DNA of 64,000 nucleotides, taken from positions 156,789,322-156,853,321 of the forward strand of contig CM019065.1 of the NCBI GenBank assembly GCA_009667805.1. The letters are read 5' to 3'. The DNA is from Leptobrachium leishanense (taxonomy: Eukaryota; Chordata; Amphibia; Anura; Megophryidae). Of the stretch, positions 1 through 12,499 are shown in pieces. Under the pieces are notes generated by a model that was given only the letters and a program-made list of their open reading frames with translations, was not told the DNA's origin and made no database searches. The translations under genes and the position numbers were made by a program. Each line of letters opens with the position of its first letter. Positions within the stretch are counted from its first letter, which is position 1.

Positions 1-552
1 GGACATCGGCCTAAAATGGAGACTAACATATAGCCGAAGAAAAACCATACGTTAGGGTTAAAACCACTAGTAAAACGATTGAAAAGTTTGAAAACCGGTT
101 TCCAATATTCAAATAAAATTTTGACAATTTGATATCTAAATTTTTCTTTCAGGTGTTGCTGGAGACTGCATTCCATGGTTCTCTGTGAGCCACTGGACAC
201 TACACCTAGTGACCGATAACAATTATTAGAAGTTCTTCAAATATACATTTATAAGTGTTCTTAGAATTTTTTCTAATTCAAATGTGGTTAGAGCATATTC
301 CCTGCCAAATCAGGGTAAAATGTATGTGCTTCCTTTTATTCTTTATGTGGCATATGCTCAAATTCAAAGAACAATGAGCCCTATTCATATGTAGTTGATA
401 GAATAAAGGCTCAAGCTGTTAAAATTATGGCTGCCACCTTTAATCGCTTGAGAGGTAATGTGTTCTTCACCTCTGGTAGCAATTTGGTGAAGGCAGTGTG
501 ATCCACTGCTTCTTATCTCTATGCAGAAGCAAATAGTTCCCAGTTTTCTTCT
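1..552. other. No recognisable feature
   Basis: AT-rich sequence without a convincing coding frame, terminal repeats or tandem structure. I see nothing to annotate. Confidence 0.5.
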
Positions 553-1396
553 GTGGGCCTAGCACTATTCTGGTTCCATGATGCTTGTCTTCAGAGAGTC
601 TGTGATGTTCCCCAGGACAGACCTGGTAGGATCCCTGGTGACAGACCTCTAAAACCTCTGATTCTTAGGATGGTCGGGACCACTAACCCTAAACCTCTAG
701 CAGCCACAAAGGCCAGGGAAAAAGCACCAGCAACAAACCCCACAGACCAGAGATCTATGTAATTAGTGTATTGCGCTACAGTATTTGGCAGGATGAAAAG
801 CGCACCAGAACAACACCAGGCGGCAGACACAACAGGCAGGGGCACAGAGAGAGAGAGTAGTCGTTATAACATACCGGGTCAGCAATGAATAGACACTGTG
901 TAGTGTGCTACTGTATGTGGCAGGATCGAAAGCACACACCAGCAGCACCAGGCAGTAGATACAACAGGCAGGGGCACAGAGAGAGAATCATTGTATAGGC
1001 AGGCAAGTTCGGCAACAGATCGTGGTCCTCAGAGCAAGCAGAGTCAGTAATAAGCGAAAACACAGTAACGAGCGATGCGGGAAAAAAACTCGTCAAGGCA
1101 AGGCTCTTTGCACGCGTTTATGATTTAAAGACCGGCGGCCCCGCGTCATTGTGCCCCGCCCCTGATCAGCTGCATCTGTGCCGGGTGCCGCCAGAGCTCC
1201 TGGTACTCAGCCAGATGGCGGCACCACGCGTCCAGGGTCCCCCCGAGAGCCGCCCGTGACCCTGGATGTCACAGAGTCCTATTGGCTCCTGGAGTCAATA
1301 TAATGGCGTAAACACTACCAGCACTAATTAATGGCGCCTTCCTGTTACGATCAGTAACAGGGAGCCCTTAAGGGTTGTTGGCTTGTTACGATACCC
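553..1396. repeat. Repeat-bearing region, possibly an old LTR
   Basis: Two direct copies of an approximately 85-bp segment lie at about 771-858 and 904-988. Both run from GCTAC-GTAT-TGGCAGGAT to CAACAGGCAGGGGCACAGAGAGAGA. They are followed by a GC-rich block at 1120-1270. That block starts with wording (a run of TTTAAA, then CCGGCGG, CGCGTCAT and GCCCCGCCC) similar to the 3' part of the solo LTR at 49536-51105. This suggests a degraded LTR, but I cannot define its ends. Confidence 0.3.
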
Positions 1397-1985
1397 ACAT
1401 TGTACAAGGGTGAGCTGTTATTTGTAAAAATCCTACACATGATTTCACATGGTGACCTGATTGAGTTAGGACAAGTGTGCTGTAAAGCACTTGTTAACTG
1501 TCTATACATTAAATACTATAGATCGCAGTCTTGTATTAATGACCTGAATCATCGTGGGTGGTATATGTCAATACATTTTTATTTGTCTGTTCAATATTAT
1601 TCCAAGTTCTGTAAAAAGATAAAAAAAAGGACAACACCCAAAATCCTGAACTAAAAGAATGCTTGCATGTATAAATCTAGAAACAATTCAATGAATGGAT
1701 ATTATACTGTGGGTATGCCTCCCTACATCTGTAGGTGCCACTACTAAACATGAACACAAACTTGGAGCACCTAGGTTGCTCACCTATTAATCCTGTGTGT
1801 GTGTCTCTGTTTGTGTTGTGCTTTTTGCTGCTAAAAACATACTAAGACAGTGGGACACTTTCAGAAACACAAATACACTGCCAAAGGCTATGTGGGCAGC
1901 TTCACGCAGCAGCTCTAATAAGCACCTGCTAATATGTATATTATATCATTTATGGCTGAGAAGCCTCAACTGCTGTGCTGGTAAA
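1397..1985. other. No recognisable feature
   Basis: Short open frames only, none resembling a known family. No terminal repeats seen. Confidence 0.45.
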
Positions 1986-4063
1986 ATACCATCCAGGTGG
2001 CTGCCTTCCATCCCTATCATCCAACCACACACGCTGAGTCCCACGCCTCTCAGTGAGCCACATGCTCACTCACCCAGCCAACTACAAGTTTGCTTCCACT
2101 CAGCAAACCACTATGGGATGGACTAAAGCAGAAAATGTGTCATCTAAAAGGGGAAGAGCCCAGAAGACAGTCCCAGGCATAAGGTACACATGGACATGGT
2201 TTACGTGAACCATGGACGATGTTTGGGGCTCTTCCACTGCAATTGTGGTATTTGATCATTTTTATTTTTTGTGTGGTCAGACCTGCCCTAAAGCACATGC
2301 TTACTTCTCTCTCTCAGCCATCTACACATTCACACCCATCTCACTCAGCCAACCACACACTGGGCTGTATTCCATTGTCGACACTAACATGGAGACAGTA
2401 AACAGGAAAATCTGTGCTTGCAGATGTTCCCTTATCGTCTCCATGTTAACATCCTATTCCAGGGAAGGTGCCATCTCATTCCATAGGACTCCATGGAGGT
2501 TTTTGCTTCCAGGCCGCGAGCCCTGCGTGACCTCACTCTCTCAAGATCGTGCAGCGCCATGGAGTGATCGCAGAGACTAGGAACTATTTGTTCCCAGTCT
2601 CACTCTACTCCTGGGGAGAAGAAATGGTGGATCGGACCACCCTTTTCGCCGCGGGATGAGAGGTGAGTATGGGATTTAATGGGGGGGGGGGGTTTAGAGC
2701 ATGTTATATGAGTTAGCATTTGCAGAATCATTTAGCACCAGCTTTTAGGAGGTGATTAAAATTTTGGCTTGCTTGTCCCGACAGTAAATTGCACCACCAC
2801 CTTGTAATAACTCACTTGTCGAGACACTACAAATAGAAAGCGTTTCCTATACCAAACATGGGGAAATGCAAAGTACAGTAAGCTTGTGCAAGCTGTGAGA
2901 CGCAAAATACCGCACTGTTTCTGTGCCAAACTGACCGATAGGGCACGCTAAAAACAATGTTTTTTAATAGAGGGCATCCCACTCTATGTAAATCCATGTT
3001 GAAATCAGTGGCCCAATGGCATTTAACCCTTTAAAAAGACATTTAACCCTTTAAAAACATTTGTTATTTATATGATTTATTTATCTAAGAAACTGTCCGA
3101 ATAAGAATCCAACTTCAGCCTCGTGAAATACGTGTGTTGTGCACAGCCGGATTACTCCCCTACAGTATCAACAGGAAACACTTTTCAATTTCTTGCTGAA
3201 CCACAAAGGTATTTAGACCACTTCCTGCAAAACTAAGAAAAAGCAAACGGGACAAGATGTTATGAAATGAGTAGGTCGGTCAGTGGTTCTGGTAAGGCGC
3301 CCTAAGATTGCTGGTGGTAGTCATGACTGCAAGTGCATAGTAATAGTTATATGCAAGTGTATAGCTGCCTGGGTGGAATGTGAGAACATGTATGTGTAGC
3401 TGAGTGCATGGAAATGAGAGTCGAGACAGCCTGTGGCTGTGTGGGATAAAAATCAACATGCATGTAGCTGGCTGAATAAGATAATGGGTGTTAACGTGTG
3501 AATGGCTGAGACAGATGGGTGTTTCTAGTTAGCTGAGCTGGAAGTGCATGGTCAGCTGAGTGAGATAGGAGTCAACCTTGTGGTTGGCTGAAAGAGATGG
3601 GTGTGAGCATATGGCTGAGTGATGTGGGAGTATGTAACTGGCTTAGCTCGGAGCATGTGGTAGGAGGGGATGGGAGTCCGCTTGTGGCCAAGTGTGAAAA
3701 AATCAGTGGGCTCTATTCCATAGTTGGTGCTACTGTAGCGTCTCGATATGTAATCTTTAGTGCTAGGATAAGTAAGATTAACGTCTGGCATTGATATTGC
3801 AATCTTGACGACACAGTCGGGTGAAAATGGTGCACTTGGCACTGTTGACACTGTTTCTGTGCCAAACTGACCATTGGGCCATGCTAAAGACAACTATGTT
3901 TAATAGAAGGCATCCAATGCTATGTAAATCCATGTTGAAATCAGAGGCCCTGAAATTTAACCCTTTAAAACCATCAGTTATTTACATGAACTATTTATCT
4001 GAATAAGAAACCAGCTTCCTCGAATAAGAAACTGTCCGAATAAGAAACCAACTTCAGCCTCGT
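1986..4063. repeat. Complex degenerate repeat region
   Basis: Three patterns overlap here. (1) A degenerate short tandem repeat built on CTCAGCCAACCACAC and CTCAGTGAGCCACATG occupies about 2010-2370. Its reverse complement (GTGGCTGAGTGAGATGGGTGTG) occupies about 3380-3660, so the two stretches face each other. (2) An approximately 210-bp direct repeat lies at 2912-3124 and 3849-4063, from CACTGTTTCTGTGCCAAACTGACC to AACTTCAGCCTCGT. (3) Part of 2640-2900 resembles the middle of the MITE at 61351-62075 (GAGGTGAGTATGGGATT; AAAGTACAGTAA). The open frames across this region are low-complexity and I do not regard them as genes. Confidence 0.4.
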
Positions 4064-4465
4064 CTAATTGCACCCTTGCAGTGCTGATGCTGAGTGATGT
4101 AGGCTACTTTCTGACTCACATTATGAGCCAGCAGTGTAAGTCAGCAGTTATATGCCTACACCAGGAGTCGGCAACCGAAGCTGCATGCGGCTCTTTCATT
4201 GATCTGCTGCGGCTCCCGAGCCGGCGCTCTCACTAGGTAGCAGCCAGCCCCGACCCAGGGTTTCCCCATACTCCGCCAGCCACTGTCACTTCTGATCCCT
4301 TCACCATCATCATGCTGTGCGCTTGCTCTGGGCGCAGCGTGGTGGAAGACATTGGCTCGTGGTGACTGTTCAATAGAGACAGAGTCAGGGGAGCCAGGAT
4401 AACCCTGCTTCCTCAGCATGATGGACAGCCACCGCGCACAAGAAATGAAGAGGAGGATGATGAAA

Positions 4466-4850
4466 ACTTGGGGGCCTGGTGATTATTAATATATGGGGAC
4501 CTGGGGATTATTAATTAATATATGGGGACCTGGGGATTAATTAATATATGGGGCCTAGGGATTAATAATTTATATATGGGGGTATGGGGATTATTAATTA
4601 ATATATGGGGGACCTGGGGAGTATTAATATGGGGGGCCTGGGGATTATTAATATATGGGGACCTGGGAATTATTACTATATGGGTGGCCTGGGGATTATT
4701 AATATATGGGGGGCCTGGGGATTATTAATTAATATGTGGGGGCCTGGGGATTATTATTATATGGGGGACCTGGGGATTATTAATTAATATATGGGGACCT
4801 GGGGAGTATTATATATGTGGGGCATGGGGGGTTATTAATTATATATGTGG
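4466..4850. repeat. Minisatellite inside the hAT-like element
   Basis: Irregular tandem copies of a 25-40-bp unit built from ATATGGGG-ACCTGGGGATTATTAATTA. Open frames reading through it are repeat artefacts. Confidence 0.8.
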
Positions 4851-4911
4851 GGAGAAGAAATATAATAGTTATAAATAAATGGCATCAATAGTGGCATGGC
4901 TGCATTAAACT

Positions 4912-5030
4912 CTCCAGCAGGGTCCTCTCTCCTACTGTTCTGTGTGTTTTGTGTATGTATATTTGTTATTCTGTCTCTACCATTGTACAGCGCTATGGAA
5001 CTTGTTGGCGCTTTATAGATGCTTGTAACT
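4912..5030 (+). mobile_element. 3' end of an L2-like LINE
   Basis: From AGCAGGGTCCTCTCTCC through CATTGTACAGCGCTATGGAAC to GTTGGCGCTTTATAGATGC. The same wording ends the L2-like LINE at 56810-56930, so both are tails of one family. Confidence 0.65.
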
Positions 5031-5439
5031 AATTAATTGAAATATTTTTTTATATTAACGACATGGTGATTGCCTGCCCCATGTAAACTTAAAATAATTG
5101 ATTTTTAAAAAAATATTATTAAAAGTTTAAGTTTAGAGTACCCCTCCCCACCCCATAGCAGAAAGGTAAAAAACGATATATGCAGTGTTATCTTCATTTT
5201 AGATGTCAAAAAGGGGATTGCGGCTCCCAGTGGTTTCTTTTTTGTGGGAAACGGGTCCAAATGACTCTTTGAGTGGTTACATTTGTAGATCCCTGGCCTA
5301 GGCCATGCCCCAGCAGGAGTTCTCTGTCCAGAATCCAGCCCCAGATAACAATCAGAGCATGGATATCCCAGTGGGTCAGTGTTGGCAGCATGGAGGGACC
5401 CTTACACAAAGGCAGACGAACCGGTACAGACTGAGCGCC

Positions 5440-5945
5440 CACAGCCTGGAAATTTAATCAGGGCGGCATAGACAGACCTACAAGCCCAGGGAGAATAGAC
5501 TGTGCCAGCATTGTGACCAGGGGGCCCTGGAAGATGAGGTCCACTTCCTCCTACAATGCCCCAAGTACTCAGCACTGAGGGAAACTCACTTCCAGAGACT
5601 CTCCGCTCTCATCCCGGACTTCACCTCTATAGAAGAGACGAGGAAACTCCACATCATACTGGGAGAAGAGGAGCCGGCGGTGAAAATATCTGCCCAATAC
5701 GTCGCAGAATGTCACAGACTGAGAGGAACATGAGAGATCCCGGACTTATAAATCCCCAACACGGACTCATCGCCACCATGCCCCTTCACATTATCCCTTA
5801 CCCCTGATAATGTTCGTGGACTTGCCCATCCACCCCCCATATATGTCCCACTACCCCCCCCTCCACCCTATATAACCTCCCCATATGCTTTGGCAATGCT
5901 AAAATGTATTTGGTCCTGCCAATAAAGCTTATTTATTTTTTTTTT
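5440..5945 (+). pseudogene. 3' remnant of a non-LTR retrotransposon
   Basis: The frame from about 5490 to 5732 encodes a cysteine-histidine segment followed by EDEVHFLLQCPKYSALRE, a pattern seen at the carboxy end of several LINE reverse-transcriptase proteins (C-x2-C upstream, then H-x4-C). Coding ends at the TGA at 5730-5732. It is followed by a short 3' UTR with CCAATAAAG and a T/A-rich tail at 5935-5945. No reverse transcriptase core is present, so this is a 5'-truncated copy. The clade is uncertain. Confidence 0.45.
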
Positions 5946-7976
5946 TACATCAAGACTGGCAGTGGCCCTGACCCTTGTAGAAATCATGGTGTCTCAACAT
6001 CCTGATGGCGACCTTTTTTTCAGTTCCTGAGCACTCAACAGATCCCTCATCACGCATCATCATAGGTGTCTCTACAGGGGGGTGGGGTAATTGCCCCTCC
6101 TAGGTTATTCCTTGCCCCCCCTCACCAGAAATCAGCATACAGCTTCCACACATATTTGGACCACTGTATCACTGTCCCTGTGCATCCTATATGGATGACC
6201 TAGATGTCATTGGAAATGGCAGATTCTGGTCTTTTCAATGATATCCAACATGACCATATTTTGTGTAAATTAAAAGTAAACATAAATAAAAAGGTGCACT
6301 TAACATTTTCACAGGGTTGAAATGGTTCAGCAGTGAAGGGGTTAACATTCAGACTATATATTACATTGTGTATTACTTTAGTTTTTGCCTTAGTTTAAAT
6401 GTGTATTAAGGGTTAATGGGCAGGCTTCATCCCTCACAGTATACATTTTATTTTTTGATTTATGGTATTTTAGGGTTAATGGGTATGCTGCATGCCACAC
6501 TGTTTATTATTTTTATTGTATTTCCCTGGGTTTGTGGAAGTTAGAATCTAAAGGGTCTAATCATCTTTAGATCCTTTGCTTTTTGTCACATTTTGGGGAA
6601 TTAATTTCACCGAAAATATTGGGAATTCCCTATTTAGCGAATGGTCACTGTAATTTGCTAAAATTGGAGTCACTGAACACCACCGAACTGGGCCATATAA
6701 AATATTGAATTAAAGTATCAGTTTAGTACATTAAAAATGTAACTTTTGCAACTAACAGATCACTTGGTGCCGGCGCAAATATTTTGCAGGAAGCTAATCG
6801 CAAAATTTTACCTACTGCTCAACCCTGATGCTAACTAAAAAAAACCTGAAATTAACACCCAAAATTAACAGGCAATGTAAAGGGATGCAGCACAGGTGTT
6901 GTCTTGGCCCCATGCACCATAGTAATGGATCTGGTCAGCAATGTCGCTGCTGTTGCAGTCGGCTCTATTATAAATGTATCCTTTATCCACATATATTCTA
7001 ATATATTGCCTAATTTTAACCATTTTATGCTGGGGGGTTATTCATAGTATGGAAGCGGCTGAGTATTAGCGTGACCGTGTAGGCCATGTTTAAAAGGACA
7101 CATGGATAAGTCCTGCCCTGAAACATGTATTGTTTATATACTGCAGCAGGGAAGTTATTGTCGCTCACCTGGCCTTCCTTTTGGATCTATTAAATGCAGT
7201 GTAATGATTCTACATGCTGTTGGGTGGCATTTATCATGCAATGCCCATCAGCCTTAATTAATATATGCGTGCGTATAAACATGGATGATACGGCCACCTT
7301 GGAGGATTTCAATAATGCAGGGGGTGAGGGCTATTGGCTGGATGTGTTCATACTTATACAAACCTTTGAGGGCAGGGGATAGGTATGGCCTGGCACACGG
7401 CATTGGGGAAAAAAATGTTCTATCCTGTACACAACCGCGTTAGCGCTGGGTCTCAGCCTAGGTCTTAGCGATTCCCTAGCGTGCACTAAATGACCTTGTA
7501 CACAGACTCCCGCGGACAAGGGGATCTGTTAGGAGGTCGTCAGGTGCTTTAGTGACTCACACAAAATTTTTCCTTTAGCAATGGCGTTTTAGCTCACACC
7601 AGGCGATAGGGCCCTAAGTTTTATTCAGTGGTTTGATTTAGTGGCGAAAATTATTAGCGCACCCCCAGTTTTGACTTTGATATCTTATGTGCCCCCCTTA
7701 ATATTGTTCCTAGAGTCGCCACTACGCATCATTAGTTTACATTGGTGGAATGGGCAGCCAAATAGATCTTCACCTGTGAACCTGAAAATCATTGCACTGG
7801 CCCTGATCATTTGTTCTAACGTTCATTTATAGAAAATCTAATTCATGTATATTTTTTTGACATAAGCTTCAGAATTTTTATTTTATTATAAACACCTGCC
7901 ATCTAGTGGTAAGTTTCATTTACTGCATGTATATATTTCTTGTAATCATAATCAGAATACCTAGTAATAATACCTA
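5946..7976. other. No recognisable gene
   Basis: AT-rich intergenic sequence. Around 6210-6260 a short phrase (TGGTCTTTTCAATGATA...CATGACCATA) recurs in diverged form near 46200 and 52640, so it probably belongs to an old dispersed repeat. Nothing else could be supported. Confidence 0.45.
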
Positions 7977-8167
7977 CAGGGTTATTCAGAGAGCGTGAAA
8001 AGCAGGAGAATGTCTGGAGAATGAAAAATTTTAGGTCAAAATAGCCAAACCAGAAAAATTCTCCCTTTCATCTCACTTTCCAAATCGGCTATTTTGACCT
8101 AGAATTTTTCATTCTCCAGTCATTCTCCAGTCATTCTCCTGCTTTTCACGCTCTCTGAATAACCCTG
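7977..8167. mobile_element. MITE with CAGGGTTATTCAGAGAG ends
   Basis: The 191-bp element is almost fully self-complementary. It begins CAGGGTTATTCAGAGAGCGTG and ends with the reverse complement of that. It is flanked by the 3-bp direct repeat CTA (7974-7976 and 8168-8170). A relative with the same interior (TTTTAGGTCA-AATAGC; CTATTTTGACCTAGAATTTT) lies at 43531-43712. Confidence 0.8.
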
Positions 8168-8170
8168 CTA

Positions 8171-8505
8171 GTCTTTACAAGAAGAGATTATGCTAGTTTA
8201 AGTATATCATATGGGATTGATGTTACTCATCACACATATTATTGATCCATAAGTGTAAATGAAAGATATACCCATAACGCAACCTGCTACCGTCTCTCAG
8301 GGAGGGTTTGTCTCACTATCTTATTCAGGGTCTCTCTCTCAAGCAAAGAGAGTATATGGGGCAAGGGTATTAGGGGTCAGGAAGAGGACAGGCACAGTAT
8401 TTACCAAGTGAGGACTAATGACACCTCTGGGATTTATTGCATAAACGTTTTGTAACAGATCTCCGTACCCTAGATATATAGAGTATACAGGGTCACATCT
8501 GTTAA
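8171..8505. other. No recognisable feature
   Basis: No coding frame, tandem repeat or terminal repeats seen. Confidence 0.4.
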
Positions 8506-8606
8506 TGTCACTCCAGTGGCGTAGCGTGGGTTGTCAGCACCCGGGGCCAGCCAAGAATTGTGCGCCCCCCCCAACCTGTGGACACGTTATCGATATTGCC
8601 CCAGCT

Positions 8607-9275
8607 CTCACATGAATATTGCCCCAGCTCATGGATTTGCCCCAGCTCATGGATATGCCCCAGCACATGTATTTGCCCCAGCACATGGAATTGCCCCAGC
8701 TCATGGATTTGCCCCAGCACATGGATTTGCCCCAGCTCATGGACATGCCCCAGCTCATGGATTTGCCCCAGCTCATGGATTTGCCCCAGCTCATGGATAT
8801 GCCCCAGCTCATGGATTTGCCCCAGCACATGGATTTGCCCCAGCACATGGATTTGCCCCAGCTCATGGATATGCCCCAGCTCATGGATATGCCCCAGCTC
8901 ATGGATTTGCCCCAGCTCATGGATTTGCCCCAGCTCATGGATATGCCCCAGCACATGGATATGCCCCAGCTCATGGATTTGCCCCAGCACATGGATTTGC
9001 CCCAGCACATGGATTTGCCCCAGCTCATGGATATGCCCCAGCACATGGATTTGCCCCAGCACATGGATTTGCCCCAGCACATGGATATGCCCCAGCTCAT
9101 GAATATGCCCCAGCACATGGATTTGCCCCAGCACATGGATTTGCCCCAGCTCATGGATATGCCCCAGCACATGGATTTGCCCCAGCACATGGATTTGCCC
9201 CAGCACATGGATATGCCCCAGCTCATGGATTTGCCCCAGCTCATGGATTTGCCCCAGCTCTCACCTGGATATTGC
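8607..9275. repeat. 18-bp minisatellite
   Basis: About 37 head-to-tail copies of CCCCAGCTCATGGATTTG. The main variants are A for T in GGATATG and CACATGG for CTCATGG. Because 18 is a multiple of 3 and the unit has no stop, several frames stay open on both strands. These are not genes. Confidence 0.95.
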
Positions 9276-9296
9276 CCCAGCTCCGGATCCAGCAGG

Positions 9297-9566
9297 GGTT
9301 GAGGGGGCCCAGATGCCGGGCAGCGGGAGTGCCTGCCCGGTCCTGAACAGCGTGCGAGTCCGTCCTGTTGAAGGGGAGGCGGCTGCGTGCGTGCGCAGGT
9401 CACGCGGTCCGGCCAGTCAGGTGGTACAGAGACTCAGTACCACCTGATTAGACGGACCACGTGACCTGCACCTGCACGCAGCCGCCTCCCCTTCAACAGG
9501 ACGGACTCACTGTTTAGGACCGGGCAGGCACTCCTGCTGCCCGGCATCTGGGTCCCCTCAACCCGC
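9297..9566. repeat. Imperfect palindrome, about 270 bp
   Basis: The two arms meet at GGTAC-AGAGACTCA-GTACC near 9432. They extend out to GGTTGAGGGGGCCCAGATGCC on the left and its near reverse complement on the right. The arms contain ACGCGGTCCGG and CGGACCACGTGACC. It could extrude a cruciform or be transcribed as a hairpin. Confidence 0.85.
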
Positions 9567-9876
9567 GGGCCCTTGGGCGGCGCCCGAGGGCCCTGCGGGT
9601 CAGTCCAGGCCACAAGTTTTAGGGGCGCAAATTTCTTTTGAAATTATGCGCCCCTAAGAAAACTGCGCCTGGGGCCACGGCCCCCCTGCCCCCCACGCTA
9701 CGCCACTGTGTCACTCCCTTGCTGGACCCCTGTTCTCTGACCAGCAGTCTTTCGTGCCTTTCTCCAGCCCTTAGCCCAAAGCTTAAGGACGAGTACACTG
9801 AAAGTGTGGGGATGGCCTTCCCCAGAAATGAGCACACAGATCTTGGAGTTAGAACAGTCAGGCTGGGACTGAGCCT

Positions 9877-11561
9877 TTAAAGGGACATGAATGCTTTGAT
9901 AGTGTGCTTTTAAAAATGTGCAATGCCTTTTGATTGAGTCAGAATTCTTATTTGGCATTCATAAAAAGCAAGTAAATATGATATTTCTTCATATTTACCT
10001 GCTTTTCTTTCTTGGTGTTTTCCACGTCCACCTCAGGAAGTAATTTGAGCTAACCAATCAGTGTGTATACATAGGTATAGATAAAAAATGCACTGAGCAT
10101 GTGCGACTGAGTTGCTCCTCCTGCACTGTGAGCCGAGGAGAGGGCGGGGCTGAGTGCCATTAAATCTGTGACGCTTTCATCCCCAGCCACTGCAGAGACC
10201 GGGAAGGACAGAAAAAATCATTACACACAGGAAGAAAAGGAGACAGCAGAGAGAGAGAGAGGTACAGCAAAATAAGCACAGAGAGACACAGCAAGAAAAA
10301 GTAATGAGTGAAAGTGAAAAAAAAAAGGTGCAGTGACAGAACGCAGAGACAGACAGCACAAGAAAGAGTGTGAAAGTGAGTGATCTGTGAGGGAGTTTGA
10401 GCGAGACAATATGTAAACTGTGAAAGAGCACAAGTGAATGTGTCAGCAGGTGAATGAGTGTGTCTGTATGCGAGTGTGTCAGCGAGTCCACGGGTGAGTG
10501 TGTGAGCGAGTCAAAGGGTGAGTGAGTGAATGTGTGAGTGAGTCTTGCTTTCACAGTTGCAGATATAGCTAATAGTTCCTCAGTTTCCCCAGTCTGAGGT
10601 CCTGAGCGTGCAGTGCAGGGTTTCATGTGCACAGCTTGTACTAGTTCATGTGAAGCTATGATAGGGGGAGAAGTGGGCAGAGAGAAAGCAGCAAATATTC
10701 AGGAAGTAGGACCTTAAGTAACACCCCTAGATGAGGGGCGTGGCCAGAGAAGATGAAATTATTGAGTTTAAAGCAAGAAAAATAAAAATTACACATTTTT
10801 AAAACTTTTATTGATTTATTCTAGTTTGTCTATAGCAGGGGTCTCAAACTCAAATAATCTGAGGGACACTGGATACGTTTTCATATTCCATGGGGGCCGC
10901 ATGCAAAATTTCAAACTCATTTGAAAGCAATTATATTTAATTTATTATTTATTAAACTAAAGTTATCAAAATGCAATATTTTACTAAAATATATTAAATT
11001 AAATAATTCCAATATAAAAATGTATTAGAATAATTATATTTTAAAATAAAATGTAAATATATATGGAAAAATTAATACAGCTGCATTGGTAATTTTATAT
11101 GGGAAAAAAAAAATGCCCTGTTTTTAGAACAAAAAAAAATCTTTTTAACTGTATTTAATTTTATTATTTTTATTTATTATCTTTTTGTTTTTACACAATA
11201 CATAGTGAGAATCTGGCCTTTCCAATGACACCTCAACCATCCCTGTACTTCTTGCTTTTTTTCTAAATGACCCCTGCATCACCTGTACTATTGAGCAGGG
11301 GGAATCCCAGAGGGTGACGTCATCTGAGGCACGCTGCCTGGGGGGAGCCGTCCCACAGCAAGGGCTGATGTCTGCCTGCTGTGGCTGAAGCCCCTGCTCA
11401 GTGCCAGGCCAATTTGGACCACCCCCCAACCCGGGCCCTGAGTCAGTCTGCCTCTGCGGGCCATTTGTAACTGGTCCAGTACTTTGAGACCTCTGGTCTA
11501 TAGGTATAAAAATGTTAAATGACAATTTTAGTTTTTTTCCTGGACATGCATATCCCTTTAA
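9877..11561. mobile_element. TTAA-flanked DNA element (Kolobok or piggyBac-like)
   Basis: The left end reads TTAAAGGGACATGAATG and the right end is the reverse complement of TTAAAGGGATATGCATG, so the ends match at 15 of 17 positions and both include TTAA. It has no transposase. It carries a nested hAT (10835-11495) and a GTGAGTGTGTGAGCGAGTC-type tandem stretch at about 10430-10545. Assignment to a superfamily is uncertain, because both Kolobok and piggyBac use TTAA targets. Confidence 0.5.
10835..11495. mobile_element. Non-autonomous hAT element nested in the TTAA element
   Basis: The ends CAGGGGTCTCAAACTC and TACTTTGAGACCTCTG are inverted repeats. The flanks are identical 8-bp direct repeats GTCTATAG (10827-10834 and 11496-11503). 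The interior is AT-rich on the left and GC-rich on the right, with no transposase frame. Confidence 0.8.
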
Positions 11562-12499
11562 TGAAAAATATATACGGGGCCTGGAGGTCAATGGAAAATG
11601 AGACCCAGGCTTCTTAATACGTTTTATCAAGAATCCCTCCCCTGGCATATTGTTGTGCTTCATCAGAAATTCCTCCCTTGGCTCTTGGTGTCTGGGACAT
11701 AATTAGACCAGGGGCAGATAAAGAAATTAACTCTGGTCACCAAACTGCATAGGGCAACATTGCAACAAAACAGATCAATAGGACAATAGTAGACTGTGGG
11801 GATAAGTAGGGGATATAGATTATACAGTATCAGATAATAGGGCAGTGTTTGCCAGAAAAGACGGACAAACGAAGACCACTCAAGCCTTTATTTATTTATT
11901 TGCAAAGTATTTTACCAGGAAGGATACATTGAGATTTCTCTCATTTTCAAGTATGTCCTGGGTTTGCAATTGCAATTGCAAACACACTCCAGATAGGTGG
12001 ATCTGGAAAAGGCTACAGTGACCCACACATTAATCCAATTAGCAGATAGTAACAGATAAACATAGCCGATAATGATAATAACAATAACAGTATTCATGCG
12101 TAACACAGATTTCACAAACACCCTGCACCTAGAATTGTAGGTAGAGGGTGATTTCAACATAGGAGAGGGCAGGAAAACAATATAAAACATCATGCCTGCA
12201 CCTCCTGAATGCATTTTTAGATCCATGTACCACAGGTTCAAAGTGATTCTCAGCACGAGTATTATTAAAGTTTAAGTTTCACCTCCTCAATTGACGTCTA
12301 TGGGAATCTGAACTTCACTCACTCAATGGAATTCTACATAATTTTGGCCTTGTTGGAAGTCCACTGTGGAATTTGGTTCAGTTAGAAAAGTTCTAGCATA
12401 CCAATAGCTCGATATAATTTTAACGCCCATGTTTTGCATCCAGACAATATTTTTTCGAAATATCAGCTGATTCATTTGAAAAAAATTCAAAAATTGCCT
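11562..12499 (-). mobile_element. LINE tail at 11885-11955 in otherwise unrecognised DNA
   Basis: On the minus strand 11885-11955 reads CCCAGGACATACTTGAAAATG, then the CTCAATGTATCCTTCCTGGTAAAATAC phrase, then an AAATAAATAAATAAA tail. It is the same 3' end as the LINE finishing near 60763, so this is a short 5'-truncated copy. I see nothing supportable in the remainder of this stretch. Confidence 0.6.

Larger units (their letters stand above)
4162..5295. mobile_element. Non-autonomous hAT-like DNA transposon
   Basis: The left end reads CAGGAGTCGGCAACC and the right end reads GTAGATCCCTG. Near the ends are GCGGCTCTTTC and GACTCTTTGAGTG, wording typical of vertebrate hAT elements of the CAG-GGTCGGCAACC type. 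The 8-bp flanks GCCTACAC (4154-4161) and GCCTAGGC (5296-5303) match at 6 of 8 positions, as expected for an aged hAT target duplication. The inside holds a minisatellite and an L2-type LINE tail. No transposase frame is present. Confidence 0.6.
8514..9708. mobile_element. hAT-like element with minisatellite and palindrome core
   Basis: Terminal inverted repeats CAGTGGCGTAGCGTGGG and CCCACGCTACGCCACTG bound the element exactly. The flanks are identical 8-bp direct repeats TGTCACTC (8506-8513 and 9709-9716), the target duplication length of hAT transposons. There is no transposase. The interior is an 18-bp minisatellite (about 8607-9275) followed by a long palindrome (about 9297-9566). The same two internal modules occur in the element at 20268-22413, which has different ends. 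Confidence 0.85.

Noticed and set aside
8508..9403. Long open frames on both strands in the 18-bp minisatellite
   Set aside because: They follow from a stop-free repeat with a length divisible by three. Several frames are open on both strands at once, and the surrounding element is a non-coding MITE.
10177..10632. Minus-strand frame rich in Ser, Leu, His and Thr
   Set aside because: It reads the complement of a GTGAGTGAGTG-type tandem repeat; low complexity, no family match.
11145..11663. 172-residue minus-strand frame
   Set aside because: It crosses the right boundary and target duplication of the hAT at 10835-11495, so it is an accidental read-through.
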